This document shows, in pieces, positions 28,023 through 38,979 of a stretch of 64,000 bases of DNA. The stretch comes from Magnetospirillum sp. ME-1. GTDB lineage: Bacteria > Pseudomonadota > Alphaproteobacteria > Rhodospirillales > Magnetospirillaceae. The translations under genes and the position numbers were made by a program. The stretch covers positions 186,001 through 250,000 of the forward strand of contig NZ_CP015848.1 in NCBI RefSeq assembly GCF_002105535.1, written 5' to 3'. The stretch's first letter is position 1. Each line of letters starts with the position of its first letter. The notes under the pieces were generated by a model. It did not search any database, was not told the origin of the DNA, and saw only the letters and a list, made by a program, of their open reading frames with translations.

Positions 28023-30452
28023 ATGAAGTTTAAGGGCGGACGGAAGGGTAAGTTTTCTCCCAAGCGCATGGCCTCGTTGCCGCGCTGGAGGAAAGCTCGT
28101 CCTGAATTCCGGGAGCCGCGGCACTTCACCCCCTTCGAACGTCTCGCCAACCTGTCCAGCCAACGCCGGGGACGGCATGCCGAGCCGGCGCCGCAGGCTG
28201 AAACCCAGCCCCTGCCCACCACGCTTCTGGCCTCGGAACTTCCGCCCTCGCTGCTGGCCGAGCGGGTGATGGGCTGGGGCCGGACTCTCCTGCGCCGTTT
28301 ATCGCCGGCCGCAAAAAGCCCGACCGCAAAAGACAAGGGCGGGTTGTCCAGACTGTCCTCCGGCCTGTTGCGCATCGTCACGGCGCCTTGGACCCTGTTC
28401 GTCGACGGCATCCGGACGGCCTTCGCCCCCGTATCGGCCGAGGGCGACCGCAACAGGGGCTCCACGGCCTTCCACGCCCCGGCCCACGCCGCGTCCGCCG
28501 CCCCGTCCGGCCCGGCCATGCCGGCCGATGCGGCGCAGGCCATCGTCGCCGAAACCCTGGCCGGCCTGCCGGACAAGGGTATCGCCGAACTTCCCGCCGA
28601 TCTGGCGACCCTGGCGCTTCTGCTGTCCGACCCGCTGCCCGTCGATGACTTCAAGGCGTCGGATCTGGTCCGCGACTGCTTCGCCGCCCAGGGCGCGTCG
28701 GCGGCGCAAAGCCGGGCCCTGCTGGGCGTCGCGCTCCGCCTGACGCGGGAATTCGGCCAGCCGACCCGACGGCCGCTGGCGGCGGACCGGGCCTGGCGCA
28801 TGCTCGACCCCGTCACCTTCGAAGACGAGATGGCCGAGCAGCTGGAGGCCATCCGCGCCTTCATCTCCAACTGGCAGAAGACCCAGCAGACCTTCCTGGT
28901 CCTGGAATTCAGCGAAATCGACCTGATCGAATGGCTGTTCGAATGCCTGCATCCCGGCCGGCATTCCGACGTGCTGTTCGAGGTGATGAACTTCAAGGTT
29001 CTGTCCAACCGCCGCCAGGGCATCCTGCGGCGCATCCCCCACCGCGTCCGCAAGTTCGTCAAGGATTGCGGCGAGGGGCACGAGGCGGTGCTCTATGCCG
29101 CCGGGACCCGCGCCTACCTGAACCGCATCGTCACCACCCACGGCTTCACCCCCATCGTCGAGACCGCCACCCTTTGCCTGGAAGAGGTGGAGAAGGTCCT
29201 GGAGAAGCTGAAGCCGCCGCCCCTTCCGGGTCCCGCCGGCGAAGGCAACGGCCAGGCGCTGGCCCGCATCAACCCCATCAAGATGCCGGCCTCGGAACTG
29301 GCCGAGCAGGCCATCGCCGCCGCCCGCGCCCCGGCGGCGCCCATGGCCCCTCCGGTCCTGGCCCGGCCGCCTGCCGCTCCGCCGCCCGTGGCATCTCCGC
29401 CGGTCGCGCCGCAGCCCCTGTCCGCCCAGCCGCTGCCCCCCCGGCCGCAAGCGCCGTTGCCCCAGCCTCCCCAGGCGCCGGTGCCCGCCCTGGCGCCCGC
29501 GCCGCCGGCCACGGGGGTGCGCCCCGCCACCATTCGGCTGCAGCCCAAGCACATCCGCGCCGGCGCCGAACTGACCATTCCGTCGCGCTCGGCCGGAAAA
29601 ATTCCGCTGGGTCCCATCTTCTCCACCGACGGCGACCCGCACGCCCCGGTCCCCGCCATCACGGTGAGGAGCGAACAGACCCGCCCCGGCGCCCGTCCCA
29701 CCCGCCTGCCCGGGCCGGTCAACGCCGTCATCCCGCCCGCCCTGACGCACCTGGCCCTGCCGCCCCCCGCCCAAGCGCAGCAGCCCGCCCAGGCGCCCCA
29801 GCCTCCGCGCCCGGTCACCGGCCGCGTCAACGTGGCCCTGCCCGGCCGGCCGGCCGCGTCGCCGCCGAAGGAAATCGTCCAGGCCCAGCCCAAGGCCGCC
29901 CCCATCCCGGTACCGCCCACTCCCGTACTGGCGGCCAAGGCTCCGGCGGCGGCCTCCGCCCCCATTCCGGTTCCGCCGCTGGCCGCGCCTCCGGCGCGGG
30001 CCCAGGCCCCCATCCCGGCCCCACCCGTTCCCGTCACCGCCGCCGCCCCGCCGCCGGCGCTGGCCGAGAACGTCACCAAGCTCACCATGGTGCAGAAGCG
30101 GCGCCTGCCCATCACCCAGGCGCTCAAGCGCCAGTCGGTGATGCGGGTGCTGCGCGGCGAGGATCCCGAGGTGGTCGCCCAGGCCATCGGCATCAGCCGT
30201 CCCAAGCTGGACGAATGGGTCGACACCTTCATCGCCGCCGGCGCCGGCGCGCTGACCACCAGCCGCAAGCGCAAGTCCGAGGAACTGACCGTCGACACGC
30301 TGCGGACCAAGCTGGCCGAGGTCCTGGCCACCGCCCAGTTGATCGAGCAGGTGATGGAAGCCTCGCTGCCCCGCCGCCCCATGCTGCTGCCCGCCCCCCA
30401 GGACGGCACCGCCGAAACGCCCAAGCCGCGCTCGCACAAGAAGCGGGGCTGA
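28023..30452 (+). CDS. Uncharacterised protein with HTH-like module (paralogue B)
   Basis: 809 residues, a longer relative of the 603-residue protein at 8133. The shared central block (about 195-390) includes LLSDPLP, LVRDCFAAQG, WRMLDPVTF, LEFSEIDLIEWLFECLHPG and LRRIPHRVRKFVKD. A roughly 290-residue Pro/Ala-rich region separates it from the HTH-like block (about 690-746; KRQSVMRVLRGEDPEVVAQAIGISRPKLDEW) and a C-terminal helix (LRTKLAEVLATAQLIEQVME). The first 50 residues are strongly basic. I recognise no named family; cytosolic, possibly DNA- or RNA-binding. Confidence 0.78.
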   Translation: MKFKGGRKGKFSPKRMASLPRWRKARPEFREPRHFTPFERLANLSSQRRGRHAEPAPQAETQPLPTTLLASELPPSLLAERVMGWGRTLLRRLSPAAKSPTAKDKGGLSRLSSGLLRIVTAPWTLFVDGIRTAFAPVSAEGDRNRGSTAFHAPAHAASAAPSGPAMPADAAQAIVAETLAGLPDKGIAELPADLATLALLLSDPLPVDDFKASDLVRDCFAAQGASAAQSRALLGVALRLTREFGQPTRRPLAADRAWRMLDPVTFEDEMAEQLEAIRAFISNWQKTQQTFLVLEFSEIDLIEWLFECLHPGRHSDVLFEVMNFKVLSNRRQGILRRIPHRVRKFVKDCGEGHEAVLYAAGTRAYLNRIVTTHGFTPIVETATLCLEEVEKVLEKLKPPPLPGPAGEGNGQALARINPIKMPASELAEQAIAAARAPAAPMAPPVLARPPAAPPPVASPPVAPQPLSAQPLPPRPQAPLPQPPQAPVPALAPAPPATGVRPATIRLQPKHIRAGAELTIPSRSAGKIPLGPIFSTDGDPHAPVPAITVRSEQTRPGARPTRLPGPVNAVIPPALTHLALPPPAQAQQPAQAPQPPRPVTGRVNVALPGRPAASPPKEIVQAQPKAAPIPVPPTPVLAAKAPAAASAPIPVPPLAAPPARAQAPIPAPPVPVTAAAPPPALAENVTKLTMVQKRRLPITQALKRQSVMRVLRGEDPEVVAQAIGISRPKLDEWVDTFIAAGAGALTTSRKRKSEELTVDTLRTKLAEVLATAQLIEQVMEASLPRRPMLLPAPQDGTAETPKPRSHKKRG

Positions 30453-30530
30453 CCTTCCCATTGGCGGTTTCCCCTGTCTCTCGGCCGGGCTTATCCTGAC
30501 CTCATGGCTTGATCCATGGGGAGAGCCGCC

Positions 30531-31118
30531 ATGTTCAAAGCGCTTCTCGGCCTCCTGGTCCTGCTGGTCGCCGCCCCGGCGGCGGCGCAGGAGATGCCGG
30601 CCGCCACCGTCGTCCTGTTCGACGCGGTCTGCCTGACCTGCCACGAAGGCGAATGCAGCGGCCGCATGGCGCTGCGTACCGAGCGGGGCTCGGACGGACT
30701 GGCCGGCCATGTGGCCAGCTATGCCGGGCGGCAGGACGAGGGCATGGTGGGCCGGCTCAAGACCCTGATGAGCAGGCTCAAGACCGAATGCCGCATGCCG
30801 TCCCCACCGGTGGCCCTTCCCCCCGGCGGGGTGTGGGAGCCTTCGGCGCTGGCCCAGGTCACCCTTCCCGACCGCCAGAGGATGTTCGTCCCCCTGGGAC
30901 GGCTCGAGCCCGGACGGCATTCCGTCGCGCTGCGCCAGGATACGGACCAGCGGCTGCGGTTGCAGGTGGTGGCCGACACCTTCGACATCGTACTGGACGA
31001 GGAAGCCACCATCGGACCGGCTGCTCACCGCCTCCATTGGACGGCGGACGAGGCCGGGGCGTATTTTCTGCGCATCCAGGGACGCACCCCCATCGGCGCC
31101 CTGCGCATGGGGCCATGA
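30531..31118 (+). CDS. Exported protein with a single CxxCH haem-binding motif
   Basis: 195 residues. The signal peptide (1-20, ending AAAQ) is followed by CLTCH at residues 34-38 and a further Cys four residues on. CxxCH in an exported protein normally means covalent haem c. The remainder looks beta-rich and does not resemble a standard cytochrome c fold; candidate Met ligands exist but none is certain. ATG 30531 has GGGGAGA upstream. It lies about 150 bases before nifA. A redox or metal role is inference. Confidence 0.62.
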   Translation: MFKALLGLLVLLVAAPAAAQEMPAATVVLFDAVCLTCHEGECSGRMALRTERGSDGLAGHVASYAGRQDEGMVGRLKTLMSRLKTECRMPSPPVALPPGGVWEPSALAQVTLPDRQRMFVPLGRLEPGRHSVALRQDTDQRLRLQVVADTFDIVLDEEATIGPAAHRLHWTADEAGAYFLRIQGRTPIGALRMGP

Positions 31119-31270
31119 GCCCACCTACCCGCCCGGGAGGCCAAGCGGGTGTGGACGCAGGCACACCGATGAATTAAGAATTATGGAAGCAATCAAGAAA
31201 AGGTGGGGGGAGCGGGTCGCGGCGCGTCGCTGCGGCGTTGTTCCGGCGTGTTGGCCAATTGGTGGATTGA

Positions 31271-32946
<1,676 letters not shown>

Positions 32947-32950
<4 letters not shown>

Positions 32951-33519
32951 CCCAGACACCCCCGCTGCTGCCCTTTCCGCTGACCATCTGCGGCATCGAC
33001 GAACTGCCCCGCCACGCCGGGGCGGGAATCAGCCACGTGGTGACCATCCTCGACCCCGAATGGCCGGACCCCGAGCATTTCGCCCTGTATCCGCCCCATG
33101 CCCGCACCATCTGGCGCTTCCACGACATCGTCAATCCGCAGGACGGCCAGATCCACGCCACCGCCCGCGACGTGGAAGCCATTTTGGAATACGGCGCCGG
33201 ACTGAAGGCCGATGTGGTGGAACACCTGCTGATCCATTGCCACATGGGCATCTCGCGCTCGACCGCCACCGCCATCATCCTGATGGCCCAGGACAATCCG
33301 GGGCGCGAGGCCGAAGCCTTCGCCCATCTGGCGGCCATCCGTCCCTTCTCGTGGCCCAATTCGCGCATGGTGCGCATGGCCGACGACATGCTGGAGCGCA
33401 ACGGCGCCCTGGTCGACGCCATGCGCCTGCACCATCACGGAATCGCCCGCCTGCATCCCGACAAGATGCCCTATCTCAGGGCCAGCGAACGCGGCTCGGA
33501 AGTTCCGCCGGAAGAGTGA
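32947..33519 (+). CDS. Dual-specificity/tyrosine phosphatase-like protein coupled to nifA
   Basis: 190 residues. The cysteine phosphatase loop HCHMGISRS occurs at 97-105 (Cys98 nucleophile, Arg104 phosphate binder). The upstream DIVNPQDG region may supply the general acid, but I cannot place it exactly. The start is GTG 32947 overlapping the nifA stop (GTGA), so it should be translated together with nifA. It is the size of a single-domain DSP/PTP. A role in nitrogen-fixation control is an inference from the operon. Confidence 0.85.
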
Positions 33520-33526
33520 TCCCGGC

Positions 33527-35212
33527 TCACTCCTGGGGCCGGCCGTAGCGGCGGTTGCGATAGCCCTTGAGGCTGCGCTCCACCGCCTCGTCGTCGATTC
33601 CCGCCTGACGCAGCACCGAGCCCGCCATCTGCAGGCTGGCCTCCACCGTTTCCGGGATTACGGCGGTGGCGCCGATCTCGCCCAGCACCTGCTCCTGGGC
33701 GCGGTCGCGGGCGCGGGCCACGATGGGCAGGTCGGGCGCGGTCTGGCGGATGCACGAGATGGCGCGCTCGGCCTGACGGGCCTCGTTGACGGTGATCACC
33801 GCCGCCCGGGCCTGATTGATCCCCACCGAGCGCAGGATGCCGCTCCGCCCGGCGTCGCCGTAATACACGGGAATTCCGGCGGCACGCGCTTGCGCCACCC
33901 GGTCGGCATCCATGTCCAGCGCGATGAAGGCGATGTCGTGCTCGGCCAGCAGGCGGGCGATGGCGCGCCCCACCCGCCCATAGCCGGCGATGATCACATG
34001 GTCGGCCAGGTGGCTGGCCGAATCGGGAATGGGGTCCCCGCCCCGTTCGGTGGGAGAGAGGCGGAACGCCAGACGCCGCCCCAGGGCGGCCAGCGCCGGA
34101 GTCAGCACCATGGACAGGGCCACGCTGGCCACCAGGGCCTGACCCAGATTGCCGTCCAGCAGCCTCAGTTCGGCGGCGCGGCCGAACACCACGAAGGCGA
34201 ATTCGCCGCCCTGAGCCAGCAGGAAGCCCACCCGCAGCCCGTCGGCCCACCCCACCTTCATCAGGCGGCACAGCAGCACCAGCACCAGCGCCTTGACCGC
34301 CATGGTTCCGGCCGCCAAACCCAGCACCAGACCCAGCCGCTCGGCGACGAACGGCAGGTTGATGGACATGCCCACCGTCATGAAGAACAGGCCGAGCAGC
34401 AGGCCGCGGAACGGCTCCATATCCGCTTCCACCTGATGGCGGTAGCGGGAATCGGCCAGCAGCAGCCCGGCCAGGAAGGCGCCCAGGGCCATGGACATGC
34501 CCGCCTCGCCGGTGACCCAGGCCACGGCCAGGACCAGCAGCAGGTTGGCGGCGGTGAACACCTCGGGATTGCGGGCGCCGGCGATGAAGCGGTAGGCGGG
34601 GCGCAGCAGAAAGCGCCCCACCACGAAGATGGCGGCCATGACCAGCACCACCTTGCCCCCGGCCAGGGCCAGAGCCTCGCCCACATGGCGGCCCTCGCCG
34701 GCCAGCAGCGGCAGCAGCACCAACACCGGCACCACCGCCAGATCCTGGAAGATCAGCACCGCCACGGCGATGCGGCCGTGATGGGCCACCGCCTCGCCGC
34801 GCTCCACCAGGATGGCCAGCACGGTGGCTGTGGAGGAAAAGGCCAGGGTGAAGCCCACCACCAGGGCCACGTTGACGCCGAGATCGAAATAAAGGGCGAT
34901 GGCCAGGATCAGGGCGGCGCTGGCCGCCACCTGGGCCAGCCCCAGCCCCAGGATGTAGTGCCGCATGGTGCGAAGCCGCGACAGGGGCAGTTCCATGCCG
35001 ATGGAAAACAGCAGGAACACCACCCCGAACTCGGCCAGCGGGCGGGTGACCTCGAGATCGACCACCGGGCCGGGGGTATAGGGCCCCAGCACGATGCCCG
35101 CCGCCAGATAAGCCAGCACCGAGGGAATGCCGAAGCGCCGGAACAGCGGCACCAGCACCACCGCCGCCAGCAGCAGCGACAAGACATCGAACAACGCTTC
35201 CGACCCGTGCAC
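33527..35212 (-). CDS. CPA2-family monovalent cation:proton antiporter (KefB/KefC-like)
   Basis: 561 residues: about 12 membrane segments (residues 1-380) forming the Na/H exchanger fold, then a cytosolic RCK/TrkA-N domain (about 400-520; HVIIAGYGRVGRAIARLL binds NAD). The motif GVVFLLFSIGMELPLSRL and the glycine-rich FSSTATVLAIL are typical of KefB/KefC. It should exchange K+ or Na+ for H+. The start is GTG 35212, whose ribosome site GGGGAG lies inside the 3' arm of a hairpin, so translation may be structure-controlled. leuA lies 53 bases upstream on the same strand. Confidence 0.92.
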   Translation of the reverse strand: MHGSEALFDVLSLLLAAVVLVPLFRRFGIPSVLAYLAAGIVLGPYTPGPVVDLEVTRPLAEFGVVFLLFSIGMELPLSRLRTMRHYILGLGLAQVAASAALILAIALYFDLGVNVALVVGFTLAFSSTATVLAILVERGEAVAHHGRIAVAVLIFQDLAVVPVLVLLPLLAGEGRHVGEALALAGGKVVLVMAAIFVVGRFLLRPAYRFIAGARNPEVFTAANLLLVLAVAWVTGEAGMSMALGAFLAGLLLADSRYRHQVEADMEPFRGLLLGLFFMTVGMSINLPFVAERLGLVLGLAAGTMAVKALVLVLLCRLMKVGWADGLRVGFLLAQGGEFAFVVFGRAAELRLLDGNLGQALVASVALSMVLTPALAALGRRLAFRLSPTERGGDPIPDSASHLADHVIIAGYGRVGRAIARLLAEHDIAFIALDMDADRVAQARAAGIPVYYGDAGRSGILRSVGINQARAAVITVNEARQAERAISCIRQTAPDLPIVARARDRAQEQVLGEIGATAVIPETVEASLQMAGSVLRQAGIDDEAVERSLKGYRNRRYGRPQE

Positions 35213-35216
35213 GCGA

Positions 35217-35245
35217 ACACTCCCCGGGATAAGTCCGGGGAGTGT
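35217..35245. promoter_or_regulatory. Perfect 11-bp hairpin between leuA and the antiporter gene
   Basis: On the minus strand ACACTCCCCGG pairs with CCGGGGAGTGT around a 7-base loop, about 20 bases after the leuA stop. There is no following T-run, so it is a weak candidate terminator. The 3' arm contains the ribosome-binding site of the antiporter gene. Confidence 0.75.
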
Positions 35246-35265
35246 AGCCGTATTGGGCCGTTCCC

Positions 35266-36924
35266 TTAAGCCCTGTTCAACGCGCTCACCACCGCCTTCA
35301 GCGAGGCCATGGTGATGGAGGAGTCCAGCGCCGCGCCATGGACCGAGCCGCCGTTTTCCCCGGCGATCTCCACATAGGCGGCGGCCTGGGCCTCGGAACC
35401 GGCGCCCACGGCGTGCTCGTGGTAGTCGCGCACCTTGACCTTGCGGCCCAGCCCGGTTTCGAGGGCGTGGATGAAGGCGTCCAGGGGGCCGTTGCCCTTG
35501 CCCTCGATGCGCTTCTCGACGCCCTTGTCACGCACGGTGGCGGACAGGACGCGCACCCCGTTGCGTCCCTCGGAATGGGTTTCGTATTCCACCAGTTCCA
35601 GCGGCCAGTCCTTGAAATAGGTCTGGGAGAAGGCGGCCATGATCTCGCCCGAATCCAGCTCGCGCCCGGCCTTGTCGGCCACGGCCTGGACCACGCGGGC
35701 GAAGTCGATCTGCAGCGGCCGGGGAATCTCCAGCCCGTGGTCGCGCTCCAGCACGGCGGCGATGCCGCCCTTGCCCGACTGGCTGTTGATGCGGATCACC
35801 GCCTCGTAGCTGCGGCCCACATCGGCCGGGTCGATGGGAAGATAGGGCACCTCCCACACCGGGTCGTTGCCCTTCTTGCGCGCCGTGAAGCCCTTCTTGA
35901 TGGCGTCCTGGTGCGAGCCGGAAAAGGCGGTGTAGACCAGTTCGCCCGCGTAAGGGTGGCGGGGGTGGACGGGCAGGCCGGTGCAATGCTCGGCGGTGCG
36001 GCGCACGGTGTCGATGTCCGAAAGATCCAGCGCCGGATCGACCCCCTGGGTGTAGAGGTTGAGCGCCAGGGTGACGATGTCCACGTTGCCGGTGCGCTCG
36101 CCGTTGCCGAACAGGGTGCCTTCGACCCGGTCGGCTCCGGCCATCACCGCCAGTTCGGCCGCCGCCACGCCGGTGCCCCGGTCGTTGTGGGGATGGACCG
36201 AGACGATGAGCGAGTCGCGGTTCTTCACCGTGGCGCAGAACCATTCGATGACGTCGGCGTAGATGTTGGGGGTCGACATCTCCACCGTGGCCGGCAGGTT
36301 GCAGATCATCCTGCGGGCGGGCGTCGCCCCCCAGGCCTCGGCCACCTTCTCGACGATCTCGACGGCGAAGTCGGGTTCGGTGCCGGTGAAGCTTTCGGGC
36401 GAGTACTGGAACACAACCTCGCCACCGCTGCGCGCCGCCGAAAGCTCGCGGATGAGGCGCACGCCGCCCAAGGCAAGGTCGATGCAGCCCTGGCGGTCGA
36501 TGCCGAACACGATGCGGCGCTGCGCCTCGGAGGTGGAGTTGTACATGTGGACGATGCAGCGCTTCGCCCCGTCCAAAGCCTCGAAGGTGCGGCGGATGAG
36601 GTCCTCGCGCGATTGCACCAGCACCTGGATGGTGACGTCGTCGGGAATGTGGCCGCCCTCGATCAGGAGGCGGATGAAGTCGTAATCGGTCTGCGAGGCG
36701 GCGGGAAAGCCCACCTCGATCTCCTTGAAGCCCATGCCGACGAGGGTCTTCCACAAGGCTATCTTGCGGTCCGAGCCCATGGGGTCGATCAGCGCCTGGT
36801 TGCCGTCGCGCAGATCGACGCTGCACCACATGGGCGGCGTGGCGATGACGGCGTCGGGCCAGCGGCGGCTGGCGAGACGGATGGCGGGATAGGGGCGGTA
36901 CTTGGTGCTGGCGGCAGGCATCAT
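35266..36924 (-). CDS. leuA: 2-isopropylmalate synthase
   Basis: 552 residues. The N-terminal HMGL-like TIM barrel has WCSVDLRDGNQAL (DLRDGNQ is the metal/substrate loop), IEVGFPAASQTDYDF and HPHNDRGTG. The C-terminal regulatory LeuA-dimer domain (about 420-550) is of the kind usually responsible for leucine feedback inhibition. It catalyses the first committed step of leucine biosynthesis. The long form with DLRDGNQAL resembles the actinobacterial/alphaproteobacterial type. ATG 36924 is preceded by AGGAGG at eight bases. An upstream leucine-codon leader peptide suggests attenuation. Confidence 0.95.
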   Translation of the reverse strand: MMPAASTKYRPYPAIRLASRRWPDAVIATPPMWCSVDLRDGNQALIDPMGSDRKIALWKTLVGMGFKEIEVGFPAASQTDYDFIRLLIEGGHIPDDVTIQVLVQSREDLIRRTFEALDGAKRCIVHMYNSTSEAQRRIVFGIDRQGCIDLALGGVRLIRELSAARSGGEVVFQYSPESFTGTEPDFAVEIVEKVAEAWGATPARRMICNLPATVEMSTPNIYADVIEWFCATVKNRDSLIVSVHPHNDRGTGVAAAELAVMAGADRVEGTLFGNGERTGNVDIVTLALNLYTQGVDPALDLSDIDTVRRTAEHCTGLPVHPRHPYAGELVYTAFSGSHQDAIKKGFTARKKGNDPVWEVPYLPIDPADVGRSYEAVIRINSQSGKGGIAAVLERDHGLEIPRPLQIDFARVVQAVADKAGRELDSGEIMAAFSQTYFKDWPLELVEYETHSEGRNGVRVLSATVRDKGVEKRIEGKGNGPLDAFIHALETGLGRKVKVRDYHEHAVGAGSEAQAAAYVEIAGENGGSVHGAALDSSITMASLKAVVSALNRA

Positions 36925-37335
36925 AGCCTGGTCCTCCTTGGAATCGTTGCTGCTGATATGGGGAGCGCGGCCAGGATTTGCGGCCGCCGGGCGGCCGCGA
37001 ATGACCTTATGCCCGGCGACCGCAGGTTAGTCGCAGCAGCAGCAGGCCGGCGAAGGCCGGAGCGAAAACCGAAGGAGAGGAGGAGAAGAGATGAGACATG
37101 TGAGCGAACCCGACCCGAAGGCTGAAACCACGAAAACCCGGAACCGTCCTTACGATTCCAGGGTGGATAGCAGCAGCAGGGCGTTCTTCGCGTTGGTCAT
37201 CATGGGACTACACTGCCCGATACGTCCGATTGCGGTCAAGTCATAATACGTCGGCTATATTTGGACGTGTCGCACGTTGCGGGAATAGGCTAGACTCGCT
37301 CCAGACAACCAACGCCCGGGACCGACGGATCGGCC
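36925..37335. other. leuA leader / divergent intergenic region
   Basis: 411 bases. The minus strand holds the leucine leader peptide (37150-37203) and, near 36980-36998, a GC hairpin GCGGCCGC(CGG)GCGGCCGC that could be part of the attenuator. The right end should hold the promoters for leuA and the CHASE kinase. I cannot place -10/-35 boxes with confidence. Confidence 0.6.
37150..37203 (-). CDS. leuL: leu operon leader peptide (attenuator)
   Basis: A 17-codon ORF, MMTNAKNALLLLSTLES, has four consecutive leucine codons (CTG CTG CTG CTA) and a fifth later, ending at TAA. It sits about 225 bases upstream of leuA on the same strand. A short ORF with a run of codons for the pathway end product is the classic leader of transcription attenuation: ribosome stalling at low Leu-tRNA would allow read-through into leuA. 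The terminator and antiterminator are not clear by eye. Confidence 0.85.
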   Translation of the reverse strand: MMTNAKNALLLLSTLES

Positions 37336-38979
37336 ATGTCCGCTGACGGCGCCACCCAACAGCATTCCCAGACCGACAGGCAGGCGGTGACCTATCGGGT
37401 CGCGGTCACCATGACGTTGACCGCCGTGATCTGGATCGCGGCATCCACCTGGATCTCGCGCCTATACGGCGATTATCGCGAGGTGCAGTTACGGGGCCAG
37501 GCCACGGCCCTGGCGGTCACCTCGGCCGGGGCGCTGAGCACCGCGCTGAACCAGCGCCTGGCCCAGGTGCGGGGACTGGCGGCCTTCGTCGCCGTCAAGG
37601 CCGCCGAGAACCAACCCGGCGAGATCGACCGGGAATTCCCGGTCTTCGCCGCCTCCTACTACCAGCAGGTTTCCGGCATCCGCAACATATCGGTGGCCCC
37701 CGGCTTCGTGGTCGGGCTGGTCTACCCCGCCGATTCGGGCAATCTGAAGGTGATCGGCAACAACCTCCTGGAAGACAGGCGCCCCGGCTTCGCCGAGGCG
37801 GTCAAGCGGGCCATCCAGACCCGGGATCTGGTGGTCCACGAGCCGGTGGAGATGATCCAGGGCGGTGCGGGATTGCTGGCCCGCCAAGCCGTCTTCGTCG
37901 GCGACCATCCCTGGGGCGGGGTGGGCATGGCCTTCTCCATCGCCCCGATGCTGGAGTCCAGCCGCACCGGCATGCCGGCGGGCTATTCCTGGGGTCTGCG
38001 CACCGCCGCGGGAAACCATGTGGGCGGCGACGGACGGACATTCGACCGGCAGCCCGTCTCGGTCCACATCGACCTGCCCGACGGATACTGGGAGTTCGCC
38101 CTGGCCCCCGAACGCGGCTGGAAGAACGCCGTGGCCGACGAGGCGGAAATGACCGCCCTGTACTTCGGCCTGCTGATCATCGGCGTGGGACTCCTCAGCC
38201 TGACCTGGATCGTGCTGCAGCGTCGCGAAACCCTGGAGCGGCTGGTGGAAAGCCGGACCCGCGCGCTCACCTCGGCCAACCGGGAACTGGAGCGGTTTTC
38301 CTTCATCGTCGCCCACGACCTGCAGGAACCGCTGCGGTCGATCCTGTCCTTCAGCCAGCTGGTGGAACGCGGCCTGTCGGAACAGCTGACGGCCGAGCAA
38401 CGGGGCTGGCTGACCGGGCTGGGCACGGCGGCGCGGCTGATGCGCAGCCTGCTGCATGACGTCCAGATCTATCTGGGCGAGAACAACGCCCCCCTGCCCC
38501 GGCGCCGGATCGACGCCGGCGAGGCGCTGGCCATCGCCCAGCGCAAGCTGAATGCCCGAATCAAGGAAACCGGCGCCGTCATCGAATCCGCGCCGCTCCC
38601 CACCGTTTGGGCCGACCATCACCGTCTGGCCGAGGTCTTCGCCGCCCTGATCGGCAACGCCATCGAGTACCGCTCGCCCGACCGCCCTCCGGTGATCCGC
38701 CTGTCGGCCCGCGACGAAGGCCCCTTCCAGATCATCAACGTCGCCGACAACGGGATCGGCATTGAAGATTCCTATTTTGACCGTATCTTCGAAGTGTTCC
38801 AGCGCCTTCACTCGCGCGCCGCCCACCCCGGAACGGGAATGGGGCTGGCAATCGCCAAGAAGATGGTGGAACATCTGGGCGGAACCATCCGGGTCCGCTC
38901 GGTCGTGGGCGAGGGCAGCACCTTCTCCCTGGTCCTGCCGACGGCTCCGCCCAAGTCCGTCAATATTCGATCGGAGTGA
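37336..38979 (+). CDS. CHASE-domain sensor histidine kinase
   Basis: 547 residues. Membrane segments at about 22-42 and 273-294 enclose a roughly 230-residue CHASE periplasmic domain (VRGLAAFVAVKA, FPVFAASYYQQVSGIRNISVAPG and the ...ARQAVFVGD region). A short coiled coil, HisKA with His327 in VAHDLQEPLRSI, and HATPase (LIGNAIEYR, DNGIGI, GTGMGLAIAKK) follow. CHASE domains sense small ligands. The response regulator at 38976 starts inside its stop codon (GTGA), so the two form a two-component pair. Confidence 0.93.
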   Translation: MSADGATQQHSQTDRQAVTYRVAVTMTLTAVIWIAASTWISRLYGDYREVQLRGQATALAVTSAGALSTALNQRLAQVRGLAAFVAVKAAENQPGEIDREFPVFAASYYQQVSGIRNISVAPGFVVGLVYPADSGNLKVIGNNLLEDRRPGFAEAVKRAIQTRDLVVHEPVEMIQGGAGLLARQAVFVGDHPWGGVGMAFSIAPMLESSRTGMPAGYSWGLRTAAGNHVGGDGRTFDRQPVSVHIDLPDGYWEFALAPERGWKNAVADEAEMTALYFGLLIIGVGLLSLTWIVLQRRETLERLVESRTRALTSANRELERFSFIVAHDLQEPLRSILSFSQLVERGLSEQLTAEQRGWLTGLGTAARLMRSLLHDVQIYLGENNAPLPRRRIDAGEALAIAQRKLNARIKETGAVIESAPLPTVWADHHRLAEVFAALIGNAIEYRSPDRPPVIRLSARDEGPFQIINVADNGIGIEDSYFDRIFEVFQRLHSRAAHPGTGMGLAIAKKMVEHLGGTIRVRSVVGEGSTFSLVLPTAPPKSVNIRSE

